Positions 17,240 to 25,522 of a stretch of 64,000 nt of DNA are shown here, piece after piece. How positions within the stretch are numbered: the stretch's first letter is position 1; the number at the start of each line of letters is the position of its first letter. Source of the stretch: Streptomyces canus (lineage in GTDB: Bacteria; Actinomycetota; Actinomycetes; Streptomycetales; Streptomycetaceae); contig NZ_JAUSWW010000001.1 in NCBI RefSeq assembly GCF_030815415.1, positions 2,170,001 through 2,234,000 on the forward strand. Direction: 5' to 3'. The translations under genes were made by a program, and so were the position numbers. The notes beneath the pieces were generated by a model. That model was not told the DNA's origin and did not search any database. It saw only the letters and a list, made by a program, of their open reading frames with translations.

Positions 17240-18280
17240 TCAGCACTTCTCGCGCAGCGAGTGCAGGTGTTCGCTGGAGCGCCGCGCGAACGTGAAGGAG
17301 TCGGTCGGCTGGTCGTGCTCGGCCTGCCAGTGGTGGGCGAACCGCTCACCGCGCAGCCTGGTCACGGCGGAGATGAACCGCTGGTAGTCGATGTCGCCGT
17401 CGCCGACGTCGGTCATGCGGTAGCCATAGGTGTTCGCGGGGTCGCTCACACCGTCCTTGACGTGGAACAGCGGATAGCGGTGGGGTTGCTTGAGGACGTA
17501 GTCCAGCGGCTCGAACGGTGCCGCCGTGCCGTCGGGGCGCTTGGAGAAGCGGAACTGGCCCGAGTACGCCCAGAAGATGTCCATCTCCAGGAACACCAGG
17601 TCGGGGTCGGTCTCGGCGAGCAGGACGTCGTAGAGCCGGACCTTGGGGTTGTCGGTGGCGAAGGAGAACTCCTCGGAGTGGTTGTGCTGGTAGAACTTCA
17701 TGCCGCGTGCCCTGGCGGCCGCGCCGTAGGTGTTGAACTCCTCGGCCGCGCGCTTCCAGGCGTCGACGGTGGAGCCGTAGCGGAACGGTCCCGAGGCGGT
17801 GCCGATGTGCTTGAGGCCGAGGGCCTGGGCGTCGTCGAGGACCTTGGTGAGGTTCTGGGCGAAGGTGTAGGCGTTCGGGTCGTCGGAGTAGTAGCCGACG
17901 TGGCTGCCGATCGGGTTCAGGCCGTGGTTCCTGGCCAGCCGCTTGAGCTGGGCGAGGGTGATCGGGCCGGCCGAGCCCTGGGTGTATCCGGCGAACTCGA
18001 CCTCGTCGTAGCCGTACTTCGCGAGCTCGGCGAAGACGGGCGCGAAGCCGAGGGTGGAGACCTTGTCGCGCAGGCTGTAGAGCTGGATGCCGAGCCGGCC
18101 GGGCGGCAGGACGGGACGGCCGCGGCCCGCGCTGCCGGAGGCGGCCTCGGTGGCGGCGCCTGCGGGGGTCGCGGCGGCGCCCACGAGAGCGGCGGCGGTG
18201 GCGCCCGCGGCCACACCGAGCATGCCTCGTCTGGTGAGGCGGTGGGTGAGTTCCGGGTCGGGCTGGGAGATGCGGCTCAT
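17240..18280 (-). CDS. Secreted (Tat) sugar phosphate isomerase/epimerase-like TIM barrel
   Basis: 346 aa xylose-isomerase-like TIM barrel (AP endonuclease 2 family). A twin-arginine signal lies at ~12-45 (LTRRGMLGVAAGATAAALVG). The barrel starts GRLGIQLYSLRD and contains metal-ligand-like GSHVGYY, YQHNHSEEF, FLEMDIFW and HVKDG segments. Start ATG 18280 follows GAGGAGTTCAGGC. Export by Tat fits a cofactor-bearing enzyme acting on extracellular carbohydrate or keto-sugar derivatives; the substrate is unknown. It is last in the minus-strand run that includes the ebo genes, 99 bases after eboF, and may be separately transcribed. Confidence 0.85.
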   Translation of the reverse strand: MSRISQPDPELTHRLTRRGMLGVAAGATAAALVGAAATPAGAATEAASGSAGRGRPVLPPGRLGIQLYSLRDKVSTLGFAPVFAELAKYGYDEVEFAGYTQGSAGPITLAQLKRLARNHGLNPIGSHVGYYSDDPNAYTFAQNLTKVLDDAQALGLKHIGTASGPFRYGSTVDAWKRAAEEFNTYGAAARARGMKFYQHNHSEEFSFATDNPKVRLYDVLLAETDPDLVFLEMDIFWAYSGQFRFSKRPDGTAAPFEPLDYVLKQPHRYPLFHVKDGVSDPANTYGYRMTDVGDGDIDYQRFISAVTRLRGERFAHHWQAEHDQPTDSFTFARRSSEHLHSLREKC

Positions 18281-18379
18281 GCCTGAACTCCTCGATGTCG
18301 GAGGCGTTGTCAGTGGTGGGTGCTTCACTGGTGATCAGTCGGAAGAGGCCGGTCGTGCGGGGCCGGTGGGGTGGGCCGG

Positions 18380-19852
18380 TCAGCCGAGACCGGCCAGTCG
18401 GAGCAGGAGTGCTTTCACATCGGTGGCCGCGACGCGGTCGCCGACAGCACGGGAGGTGGAGCAGATGAGAAGCGGACCGTCGTCGTCGCTCGCCGGGAGG
18501 CGGCCGTGGCTGCCGCGGACAGGTGAGGGATCCAGCGGCACGACCGCCATGCGGTAGCGCAGGCCGAGTTTCTTGCGGGCCAGTGCGGTGGCCGCCTTGA
18601 CCTTGACGTAGGGGTCGCGGGGATCCATGAAGAGTTCGACCGGGTCGTAGCCGGGTTTGCGGTGGATCTCGACGAGTTGCGCAAAGTCGGGCGCGCGGGC
18701 GTCGTCGAGCCAGTAGTAGTACGTGAACCAGGCGTCCGGCTCCGCGACGGCGACGAGCTCTCCGGAGCGCGGGTGGTCGAGGTGGTGGGCCTTCTTGCCC
18801 TCGTCGTCCAGGAGTTGCTCGATGCCGGGCAGTCCGGCGAGGGCGTCCCGGGTCGCCTCCAGGTCTTCGGGGCGGCGCACATAGACATGGGCGATCTGGT
18901 GGTCGGCGACCGCGAAGGCGCGTGAGGCCATCGGGTCCAGGTACTCCATGCCGTCCTGGGTGTGCACCTCGAGCAGTCCTGCGCGGCGCAGGGCGCGGTT
19001 GATGTCGACGGGCCGGCTCACCCCGGTGATGCCGTACTCGGACAGCGCGACGACGGTACGGCCCTCCGCGCGGGCGTCGTCAAGCAGCGGGGCCAGGGCC
19101 CGGTCCAGGTCGGCGGCCGCCTTCAGGGAGCGGGGGTCGTCGGGGCCGAAGCGCTGGAGGTCGTAGTCCAGGTGCGGGAGGTAGCACAGCGTCAGATCGG
19201 GGTGCCGGGTGCTGATGATGTGGCGGGTCGCGTCGATGATCCATCGGCTGGAGACGAGGTCGGCGCCGGGGCCCCAGAAGTGGAAGAGGGGGAAGGTGCC
19301 GAATTTCGCGGTGAGTTCGTCGTGCAGTGCCGGAGGGCGGGTGTAGCAGTCGGGTTCCTTTCGGCCGTCGGAGTAGTAGACGGGACGGGGGGTGACGGTG
19401 AAGTCGGTGTCGGCGCCCATGGCGTACCACCAGCAGATGTTGGCGACGGTGTAGCCGGGATGGGCGCGGCGGGCGGCGTCCCACAGCTTGTCCCCGGCGA
19501 CCAGGCCGTTGTGCTGGCGCCACAGGAGTACGTCGCCCAGGTCGCGGAAGTACCAGCCGTTGCCGACGATGCCGTGCTCGGCGGGGTGGGTGCCGGTCAG
19601 GAAGGTGGACTGGGCGGCGCAGGTGACGGCCGGCAGGACGGTTTCGAGAGGAGCGTGGGAGCCCGACCGGGCGAGGGTCTTGAGGTGGGGCATGTGGTCG
19701 AGGAGACGAGGGGTGAGGCCGACGACGTCGAGAACGAGGAGCGGAGTGGGACGCGGACCGGCCCGGTGGGGGTCCGTGGCGGCATCCGGGTCCCCGGCGG
19801 CTTCGGCGGCCGTCGCGGCTTGCGGGTCCCTGGCGGCTTTGTGGGTGCTCAT
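18380..19852 (-). CDS. EboF-like nucleotide pyrophosphatase/phosphodiesterase (alkaline phosphatase superfamily)
   Basis: 490 aa. Alkaline-phosphatase-fold NPP family: metal-binding LLVLDVVGLTP near 38, the probable catalytic Thr in PAVTCAAQSTFLTGTHPAEHGIVGN (~80-104), and further ligand-type motifs (PHLDYDLQRFG, ALSEYGI). It corresponds to the phosphodiesterase member of ebo/edb metabolite-traffic clusters. Start ATG 19852 overlaps the eboE stop by 4 bases. The native substrate is unknown. There is no signal peptide at this start; an Ala/Pro-rich ~33-residue leader precedes the fold. Confidence 0.85.
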   Translation of the reverse strand: MSTHKAARDPQAATAAEAAGDPDAATDPHRAGPRPTPLLVLDVVGLTPRLLDHMPHLKTLARSGSHAPLETVLPAVTCAAQSTFLTGTHPAEHGIVGNGWYFRDLGDVLLWRQHNGLVAGDKLWDAARRAHPGYTVANICWWYAMGADTDFTVTPRPVYYSDGRKEPDCYTRPPALHDELTAKFGTFPLFHFWGPGADLVSSRWIIDATRHIISTRHPDLTLCYLPHLDYDLQRFGPDDPRSLKAAADLDRALAPLLDDARAEGRTVVALSEYGITGVSRPVDINRALRRAGLLEVHTQDGMEYLDPMASRAFAVADHQIAHVYVRRPEDLEATRDALAGLPGIEQLLDDEGKKAHHLDHPRSGELVAVAEPDAWFTYYYWLDDARAPDFAQLVEIHRKPGYDPVELFMDPRDPYVKVKAATALARKKLGLRYRMAVVPLDPSPVRGSHGRLPASDDDGPLLICSTSRAVGDRVAATDVKALLLRLAGLG

Positions 19853-21048
19853 GGGAGTTCCTTCAGGCCGAGGTCCGTCAACAGGTCGCGGGCGAGGGTG
19901 AGTTCGGCGGCGATGCCGTCGGCGAGCTGGGTCCGGCCGCGGGGCCGCAGTTCGGGCGGGAGGGCCTGCCAGGTGTAGGTCTCGACCTCCAGGTGCCGGG
20001 TGAGCGGGTGCGGGCCGCCGACCAGCCGGGTCAGCGCGGCCCGGAGGACGGGGAGAGTGGAGGTGAGGGGCGCGGCGGGGGCCGCGTGCAGGGGGACGTG
20101 GAAGTGGGCGCGCCAGGGGCTCGCGTCGGGCAGGGTGTCGCCGCCGAGTGCCTCGCCTAGGTCGTCGGTGCCGCGCAGGCCGGCGGCGATGGGGGCCCCT
20201 CCCGCTCGAACGGAGTTGAGAGTGGGGGACGTGCGGGTCTGGTGCAGGAAGCGGGGTTCGTCGAAGGCGGCGAGGGCCGTGCGGACCTCCGGCAGATGGG
20301 GGTGCTCGGCGTGCAGGGCCGCCGAGAGCTGGGACTTGACAACGGGGACACCGGCCGCGGTGAGGACGTCGAGGGCGGTGTGCGGATCTTCGAAGGAGGT
20401 GGCGAGGTGGCAGGTGTCGACGCAGATGCCGATCCGGTGGTGGGCGATCGCGGACAGGGGGGCGAGGGCGTCGTGGGTGGTCTCGACGACGCAGCCGGGT
20501 TCCGGTTCGAGGCCGATGCGGATGGACCGTCCGGTCAGCTCCTCCAGGGCGTCGAGGCGTTCGGCGAGCGTACGCAAGGCCTTCTCGTGGCGTCCGGTGC
20601 CGTGGGCGGCGGTGCGCCACGCCAGCGGCAGTGTCGAGATGCTGCCGTCGGTGACGTCGTCGGGGAGGAGTCCGGCCAGGACCCGGGCCAGGGCGGTGGT
20701 GTGCTCCAGGCGTTCGGGGTCGGCCCAGTCCGGCCGGTAGACGCGGTACTTGACCTCCTCGGCGCCGAACCCTTCGTAGGGGAAGCCGTTGAGGGTGACC
20801 ACTTCCAGGCCGCGCCGGTCGAGTTCGGCGCGCAGGGCGCGCAGTGCGGACGGGTCGGAGTCCAGGGCGCGGGCGGCGTCGGCGGCCAGCCACAGGCCGA
20901 TGCCGAGGCGGTCGCGGCCGAGGCGGCGGCGGACGGGCTCGCAGTGGTCGCGGAGCTGGGCGACTACGCCGCCGAGGGTCTCCGCGGGGTGGACGTTGGT
21001 GCAGTAGGCGAGGTGGACGGTGGAGCCGTCGGGGTGGCGGAAGCGCAT
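19849..21048 (-). CDS. EboE-like metabolite traffic protein (TIM barrel)
   Basis: 399 aa TIM-barrel protein of the EboE type: LAYCTNVHPAETLGG at ~13, TLNGFPYEGFG (~85), IGLEPEPGCVVE (~178), ICVDTCHLATSFEDP (~207), WRAHFHVPLH (~315) and HLEVETYTW (~355). Ebo genes are needed for export or maturation of some secondary metabolites in cyanobacteria and pseudomonads; the exact reaction is unknown. It overlaps eboF by 4 bases and follows the TatD-like gene by 3. Residues ~273-292 (SPTLNSVRAGGAPI and flanks) look like an in-frame insertion encoded by a short GC-rich repeat at 20191-20230. Confidence 0.85.
   Translation of the reverse strand: MRFRHPDGSTVHLAYCTNVHPAETLGGVVAQLRDHCEPVRRRLGRDRLGIGLWLAADAARALDSDPSALRALRAELDRRGLEVVTLNGFPYEGFGAEEVKYRVYRPDWADPERLEHTTALARVLAGLLPDDVTDGSISTLPLAWRTAAHGTGRHEKALRTLAERLDALEELTGRSIRIGLEPEPGCVVETTHDALAPLSAIAHHRIGICVDTCHLATSFEDPHTALDVLTAAGVPVVKSQLSAALHAEHPHLPEVRTALAAFDEPRFLHQTRTSPTLNSVRAGGAPIAAGLRGTDDLGEALGGDTLPDASPWRAHFHVPLHAAPAAPLTSTLPVLRAALTRLVGGPHPLTRHLEVETYTWQALPPELRPRGRTQLADGIAAELTLARDLLTDLGLKELP
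20191..20230. repeat. Short imperfect palindromic element inside eboE
   Basis: G/C runs flank CTCGAA and GAGTTGAGAG (GGGGGCCCCTCCCGCTCG ... GAGAGTGGGGGAC), forming an imperfect hairpin. From memory, similar short elements are scattered between genes in many Streptomyces genomes. Here it is read through in frame, adding ~14-20 residues to EboE. I saw no second copy in the window. Confidence 0.5.
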
Positions 21049-21051
21049 GCC

Positions 21052-21900
21052 CTACTCGCCCCCGCGCAGGATGGAGTTGCCCTCGTGGGTGGCCGCGGTC
21101 GCGGTGGCGTCGAGGGCGAGGCGGCCGCTGAGCCCGTAGAAGGCGACGGGGTTGCGCCACAGCACCAGGTCGACGTCGTCCTCGGTGAAGCCGTTCGCCA
21201 GCATGGCGTCGGCGACCCTGCGGGTCTTGAGGGGATCGCTCCTGCCCCAGTCCGCTGCGGAGTTCACGAGCACCTTCTCCGGGCCGTACTCCTTCAGGAT
21301 CGCGACCATCCGCTCCTCGTCCATCTTGGTGTCGGGATAGACGGAGAAGCCCAGCCAGCAGCCGCCGGCCTTGGCCTCCTTGACGGTGGTCTCGTTGAGG
21401 TGGTCGACCAGGACGTGGTCCGGGGGCAGCGCGGACTCCCGGACGACGTCGAGGGTGCGGCGCAGGCCGGCCAGCTTGTCGCGGTGCGGGGTGTGCACGA
21501 GGGCGGGCAGTTCATGGTCGGCGGCGAGCTGGAGCTGGGCGGCGAGGGCGGTGTCCTCGGCGGGGGTCATGGAGTCATAGCCGATCTCGCCGACGGCAAC
21601 GACCTGGTCCTTGACGAGATACCGGGGCAGTTCGTCGAGGACGGGCACACAGCGCGGGTCGTTGGCCTCCTTGGGGTTGAGGGCGAGGGTGCAGTGGTGG
21701 GCGATGCCGTACTGGGCGGCGCGGAAGGGCTCCCAGCCGAGGAGGGAGTCGAAGTAGTCGAGGAAGGAGGAGGGCGAGGTGCGGGGCTGGCCGAGCCAGA
21801 AGGAGGGTTCGACGACGGCGCGGACACCGGCCGCGTGCATGGCCTCGTAGTCGTCGGTGGTGCGGGACGTCATGTGGATGTGGGGGTCGAACAGGCGCAT
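21052..21900 (-). CDS. TatD-family metal-dependent hydrolase (EboB-like)
   Basis: 282 aa amidohydrolase-fold protein with the metal motif DPHIHM at residues 5-10, followed by VVAVGEIGYD (~122), LPALVHTPHRDK (~152), VDHLNE (~187) and NSAADWGRSDP (~235). It is related to TatD hydrolases but is the divergent branch found in ebo clusters. Start ATG 21900 overlaps the eboA stop by one base (TGATG). Substrate unknown. Confidence 0.85.
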   Translation of the reverse strand: MRLFDPHIHMTSRTTDDYEAMHAAGVRAVVEPSFWLGQPRTSPSSFLDYFDSLLGWEPFRAAQYGIAHHCTLALNPKEANDPRCVPVLDELPRYLVKDQVVAVGEIGYDSMTPAEDTALAAQLQLAADHELPALVHTPHRDKLAGLRRTLDVVRESALPPDHVLVDHLNETTVKEAKAGGCWLGFSVYPDTKMDEERMVAILKEYGPEKVLVNSAADWGRSDPLKTRRVADAMLANGFTEDDVDLVLWRNPVAFYGLSGRLALDATATAATHEGNSILRGGE

Positions 21901-22586
21901 CAGGACTGCTCCTTGGACTCGGTCGGCGTCGCCTGGGTCAGGGCCAGCGCGCGATGGAGGTCTTCGGGCACTTCACGCCCCGCCGCGGTGCGTTCGGCGG
22001 CGTAGTCGCCGAGCATGCGGGCGAGTTCCGCGTCGGCGGCGGCCCGGCGGTCCAGGCCGGCCACCGCGTCGACGGGCACGCCGGTGAACAGGCACTTCAG
22101 GACGGCGTGCCGCCACTGGTGGGGGTCCAGGTGGCGGGCCGCGTAGGGGCCGACAGCGGCGGTGAGGAGCCGGGTGTCGTTGGTGCGCAGGGCGTCCTCG
22201 ACGAGCGGGAGCGCGTCCGGGCCGGGCACGAGGTGGGGCAGGGCGTGCAGGACGGCGCGGCGTTCGTCGGCGGTGCCCTGCCGGTAGACGCGGGTGAGGG
22301 CGTCGATGTCGGCGTGGGCCGCGTGCAGGATGAGGACGCGGGCGGCGTCGGCGTGCTCGGGCCCGCAGCGGCGGCCGGCCTCGGCCAGGCGCAGTTCCCA
22401 TACGGAGATGGGACCGTGGACGCCGGGATGGGCGGCGGCCTCGTCGAGGGCCTGGTCGAGCCAGGCGCGGGCGGCTCCGGCGAGGCGGGTGTCGAGGTGG
22501 GCGTGCAGGGTGGTCGGCGGGGTGTGGGCGAGGGCGTCGGGGTCCACCGTGGGGGTGTCCGGGGTGGAGTGGGCGGCGCGGGTCAT
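21900..22586 (-). CDS. EboA-domain protein
   Basis: 228 aa helical protein with the EboA features: a long helix around LAGAARAWLDQALDEA, ERRAVLHALPHLVPGPDALPLVEDALRTND (HEAT-like helices, ~107-140), and the conserved HQWRHAVLKCLFTGVPVDAVAGLDRR segment. Biochemical function is unknown. Start ATG 22586 overlaps the stop of the upstream TIM-barrel gene by 4 bases, so the set is tightly coupled. Confidence 0.88.
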   Translation of the reverse strand: MTRAAHSTPDTPTVDPDALAHTPPTTLHAHLDTRLAGAARAWLDQALDEAAAHPGVHGPISVWELRLAEAGRRCGPEHADAARVLILHAAHADIDALTRVYRQGTADERRAVLHALPHLVPGPDALPLVEDALRTNDTRLLTAAVGPYAARHLDPHQWRHAVLKCLFTGVPVDAVAGLDRRAAADAELARMLGDYAAERTAAGREVPEDLHRALALTQATPTESKEQS

Positions 22587-23584
22587 GTGGTGCTCCCTTC
22601 AGGGGTGGCGGAGGGATCGCCGGGAGGTGCGTGGGTGGCCGCCGCTCGGCGGAGGAAGGGGAGGGACTGTTCGGCGAAGTGGGGGCCCACGTGGGAGTGG
22701 CGGGGCAGTTCGACGACGGTGAGTCCCCGGTAGCCGGTGTCGGCCAGGGCGGTGAGGACGTCAGGGAAGTCGATCTCTCCGTCGCCGAGGGGAAGGTGTT
22801 CGTGGACGCCGCGGCGCATGTCCTCGATCTGGACGTGCCGCAGCCAGGGGGCGGCGGCGCGTACGCAGGCCGCGGGCGGGAGCGGTTCGAGGCACTGGCA
22901 GTGGCCGATGTCGAGGGTGAGGCCGAGGGGTTCGGGGTCGCCGAGTTCCCGGCGCAGGCGGTGGAAGTCGGCGAGGGTGGCGAGGAGGTGGCCGGGTTCG
23001 GGCTCGACGGCGAGGGGCACGCCTGCGGTGGCGGCGGCGTCGAGGACCGGGGTGAGGGTTTCGGCGAGGCGTTTCCAGGCCGTGTCCTGGTCGGTGCTCG
23101 TCGGGGTGATCCCGCTGAAGCAGTGCAGGGCGTGTGCGCCGAGGTCGGCGGCGACCCGGACGGCACGGATCAGGAGGTCGACGCGGCGGGCCCGGTCGTC
23201 GGGGTCCGGGTCGAGGAGGGAGGGCCCGTGTTTGCGGCGCGGGTCGAGGACATACCGGGCGCCCGTCTCCACGGTGACGCCCAGGCCCAGCGCGTCCAGC
23301 CGCCGGGCGACGCGACCGGTGCGGGCGGCCAGGTCCGGGGCGAGCGGGTCGAGATGCATGTGGTCGAGGGTCAGGCCCAAGCCGTCGTAGCCGAGGTCGG
23401 CGAGCAGGCCCAGGGCGTCGTCGAGCCGGAGGTCGGTGAGGCCGTTGGTCCCGTAGCCGAAACGCAGGGGCGTGCCGTTGCGGGATCGGGCGGGGGCGGC
23501 GGCTGCCGGGTTCGTGGGACGCTCACCGGACTCGCGAAGTGAGCCAGCCGGCCTGGGCGCACCCGCTCCCCTCCCCTGCCTCAC
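22583..23584 (-). CDS. Sugar phosphate isomerase/epimerase-like TIM barrel of the ebo operon
   Basis: 333 aa xylose-isomerase-like TIM barrel: FGYGTNGLTDLRLDDAL at ~42, LALTLDHMH-type strand, VETGARYVLDP, VPLAVEPEPGHLL (~190), LTLDIGHCQ and HVQIEDMRRGVHEHLP (~265). The GTG at 23584 overlaps the upstream stop (GTGA), but the first ~35 residues are Pro/Ala/Arg-rich and do not look like barrel; they may be a by-product of the deletion proposed upstream, and the real start could be nearer 23480. It starts the eboA-eboB-eboE-eboF run. Substrate unknown. Confidence 0.82.
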   Translation of the reverse strand: MRQGRGAGAPRPAGSLRESGERPTNPAAAAPARSRNGTPLRFGYGTNGLTDLRLDDALGLLADLGYDGLGLTLDHMHLDPLAPDLAARTGRVARRLDALGLGVTVETGARYVLDPRRKHGPSLLDPDPDDRARRVDLLIRAVRVAADLGAHALHCFSGITPTSTDQDTAWKRLAETLTPVLDAAATAGVPLAVEPEPGHLLATLADFHRLRRELGDPEPLGLTLDIGHCQCLEPLPPAACVRAAAPWLRHVQIEDMRRGVHEHLPLGDGEIDFPDVLTALADTGYRGLTVVELPRHSHVGPHFAEQSLPFLRRAAATHAPPGDPSATPEGSTT

Positions 23585-23886
23585 CGCTCCTCCCCTCGCT
23601 CTGTGCGGACGGCGCCCTCTTCCGGCCCGTCGCCGGGTCTCGCCACGGTCAGCCCATCCGCGCGTGTGGGCAGCGGGCAGTCATCCGTGTCGTGGCCGCC
23701 GAAGACGAGGGAGGACAGGGCGGGCAGGCCGCTGTCGGCGAAGGCCGGGGTCTCGGTGACCAGGCCGGTCGGCGGTCGCAGGCCCGCGGTGACGGCGGCG
23801 CAGCCGGTGACGGCGGTCGTGGCGACGGAGCCGCGCGCCCCGATCAGCCAGACACCGACGTGTGGCGAGGAAACGGACGCGGGCAT
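23581..23886 (-). pseudogene. Truncated inositol-3-phosphate synthase-like gene (N-terminal ~80 residues only)
   Basis: 101 codons beginning with ATG 23886 after a perfect AAGGAGG site. The first ~80 residues match the N-terminus of ebo-linked inositol-phosphate-synthase-like proteins: a Rossmann turn GVWLIGARGSVATTAVTG and TETPAFADSGLPALSSLVFGGHD. The family needs about 360-400 aa; here unrelated residues (GDGPEEGAVRTERGEER) follow and the frame stops where the next gene begins. Loss of the rest, and of the usually adjacent UbiA gene (eboC), by one deletion is the simplest reading. Confidence 0.75.
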
Positions 23887-23997
23887 GGGCAGCCTCCTTG
23901 TCGAACGCGTCGCGGGTGAACCCCTGGTGGGGAATCCCCCGGCGAGGCAGTGGAAGAGACGGCGGGCGGAGGTCCGGCGTCCCCCGCCCGTCGCCGC

Positions 23998-25335
23998 TCA
24001 GCTGCCCTTGACGGGCAGTTCCTTGACGCGGATGTTCCGGAAGGACACCTGGTCGTCGGCTCCGTGGTTCTGGATGCCGAAGTGACCGTCGGTGAGGCTC
24101 CGGGCCGGGTCGGTGTTGGTGAAATCGTTGATCTTCACGCCGTTGAGCCAGACGCGGAGGCGTTCGCCCTCCACGCGGATCTCGTACGTGTTCCACTCCC
24201 CCGGCGGGTTCAGCGCGCGGTCGCGCTTCTTCAGGTCGGCGGAGCGGAAGCCGTAGACGGACCCGGTCGTCTTCTCGGGCACGTCCGTGGCGTCGATCTG
24301 GATCTCATAGCCGTTGTTCACGGCCGACCAGGGGTCGTCCGAGGGCGGGAATCCCGCGAACACACCGGAGTTGTCGTCGCCGGCCGTCCTCCAGTCGAGC
24401 TTCAGCGAGTACGCGCGGAAGTCCGACGCGGCGTACCAGAGCATCCCCATGCCGCCGGACGAGGTGATGGTGCCGTCGTCGTCCAGGGTGAAGGAGCCCG
24501 GACCGGCCTGCCGCCAGCCGCCCAGTGACTCCGCGGTGCCGTCGAACAGCGGACGGTATCCGTTCTCCGGTCGGCAGTCGGCCTGCGCCTCACCGATCGC
24601 ATACAGGATGCCGCCGACCAGATGCTGTCGGAAGGCGGGGTCCGCGTACGACTCCTTCGTGTGGCCGCCGCCCGTGTAGAAGGCCCGGCCGCCCTGGTAG
24701 TTCTGGCACCAGGCGATCGGATGGTCCCCGTTCATCGTGCCGCCGGTGTACGACGACTCGTCGAGCGAGGCGAGGACATGGGCCCGTTCCCGGGGGTTGG
24801 AGCGGTAGTTGTACCACTCGTCGGTCCGGGTCCAGGTCGGCCCCAGTGCCGAGGTGGCGGGGTGGGCGCGGTCCTCGACGACGACCGTCGCGGGCTGGAT
24901 CGCCGGGTGCGACTGGAAGTAGGCGCCGGCGAGGCCGCCGTAGAACGCCCAGTCGTACTCGGTGTCGGCGGCGGCGTGGATGCCGACGTAGCCGCCGCCC
25001 TTGCGGATGTAGCCCTCGAAGGCCTTCTGCTGGGCGGCGTCCAGGACGTCGCCGGTCGTCGACAGGAAGACGACCGCGTCGTAGCGCCGGAGGTGGCGGG
25101 AGGTGAAGGCGCCGGCGTCCTCCGTGGCGTCGACCGTGAAGCCGTTCGTATCGCCGAGTTCCTTCAGGGCGGTGACGCCGTCGGGGATGGAGTCGTGCCG
25201 GAAGCCGGCCGTCTTGGAGAAGACCAGAATGCGTTCCCCGTCCCGCCCGCCCTGTGAGGCGGCGGGGCCGGAGACGCAGCCCAGAAGCACGGCGGCTCCG
25301 ACAACTGCCGTGGTCAGTCGGCTCGTTGAGCGCAT
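23998..25335 (-). CDS. Secreted ThuA-domain plus DUF1080 (3-keto-disaccharide hydrolase) lipoprotein
   Basis: 445 aa. The signal peptide ends in a lipobox (VLLGC, Cys ~20). Residues ~34-245 are a ThuA (trehalose utilisation) glutamine-amidotransferase-like domain (ILVFSKTAGFRHDSI, GGGYVGIHAAADTEYDW, TGGGHTKESY). Residues ~260-443 form a DUF1080/3-keto-glucoside hydrolase-like beta-sandwich (FDGTAESLGGWRQ, NNGYEIQID, GEWNTYEIRVEG, HFGIQNHG). Start ATG 25335 follows AGGAGG. It clusters with Gfo/Idh/MocA and TIM-barrel genes, a set known in other bacteria for oxidation to, and hydrolysis of, 3-keto-sugars. Probably extracellular, membrane-anchored. Confidence 0.88.
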   Translation of the reverse strand: MRSTSRLTTAVVGAAVLLGCVSGPAASQGGRDGERILVFSKTAGFRHDSIPDGVTALKELGDTNGFTVDATEDAGAFTSRHLRRYDAVVFLSTTGDVLDAAQQKAFEGYIRKGGGYVGIHAAADTEYDWAFYGGLAGAYFQSHPAIQPATVVVEDRAHPATSALGPTWTRTDEWYNYRSNPRERAHVLASLDESSYTGGTMNGDHPIAWCQNYQGGRAFYTGGGHTKESYADPAFRQHLVGGILYAIGEAQADCRPENGYRPLFDGTAESLGGWRQAGPGSFTLDDDGTITSSGGMGMLWYAASDFRAYSLKLDWRTAGDDNSGVFAGFPPSDDPWSAVNNGYEIQIDATDVPEKTTGSVYGFRSADLKKRDRALNPPGEWNTYEIRVEGERLRVWLNGVKINDFTNTDPARSLTDGHFGIQNHGADDQVSFRNIRVKELPVKGS

Positions 25336-25522
25336 CGCAGGTTCCTCCTGTCAGCCGGTCGTGCAGGTGAAGTCGGCCATGTCGAGCAGGGCCCCGGACC
25401 CGGTGCTCCCCTTGAGGACCGGGCAGGGCGTGCTGGCGCCCCTCGGTGCGCGGGACAGGGGCCGGGCGTACGGGCGGGTGCGTACGCCGGGGTGCGCGTC
25501 ATCCCGGCGTGCCGACGGGCGG
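25336..25522. other. 187-bp gap, possible remnant coding end
   Basis: No gene is assigned. On the minus strand an open stretch reads to ...GSGALLDMADFTCTTG before a TGA near 25357, which resembles a protein C-terminus without a body; it could be the remains of a removed gene or chance. No promoter palindrome is seen. Confidence 0.3.
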
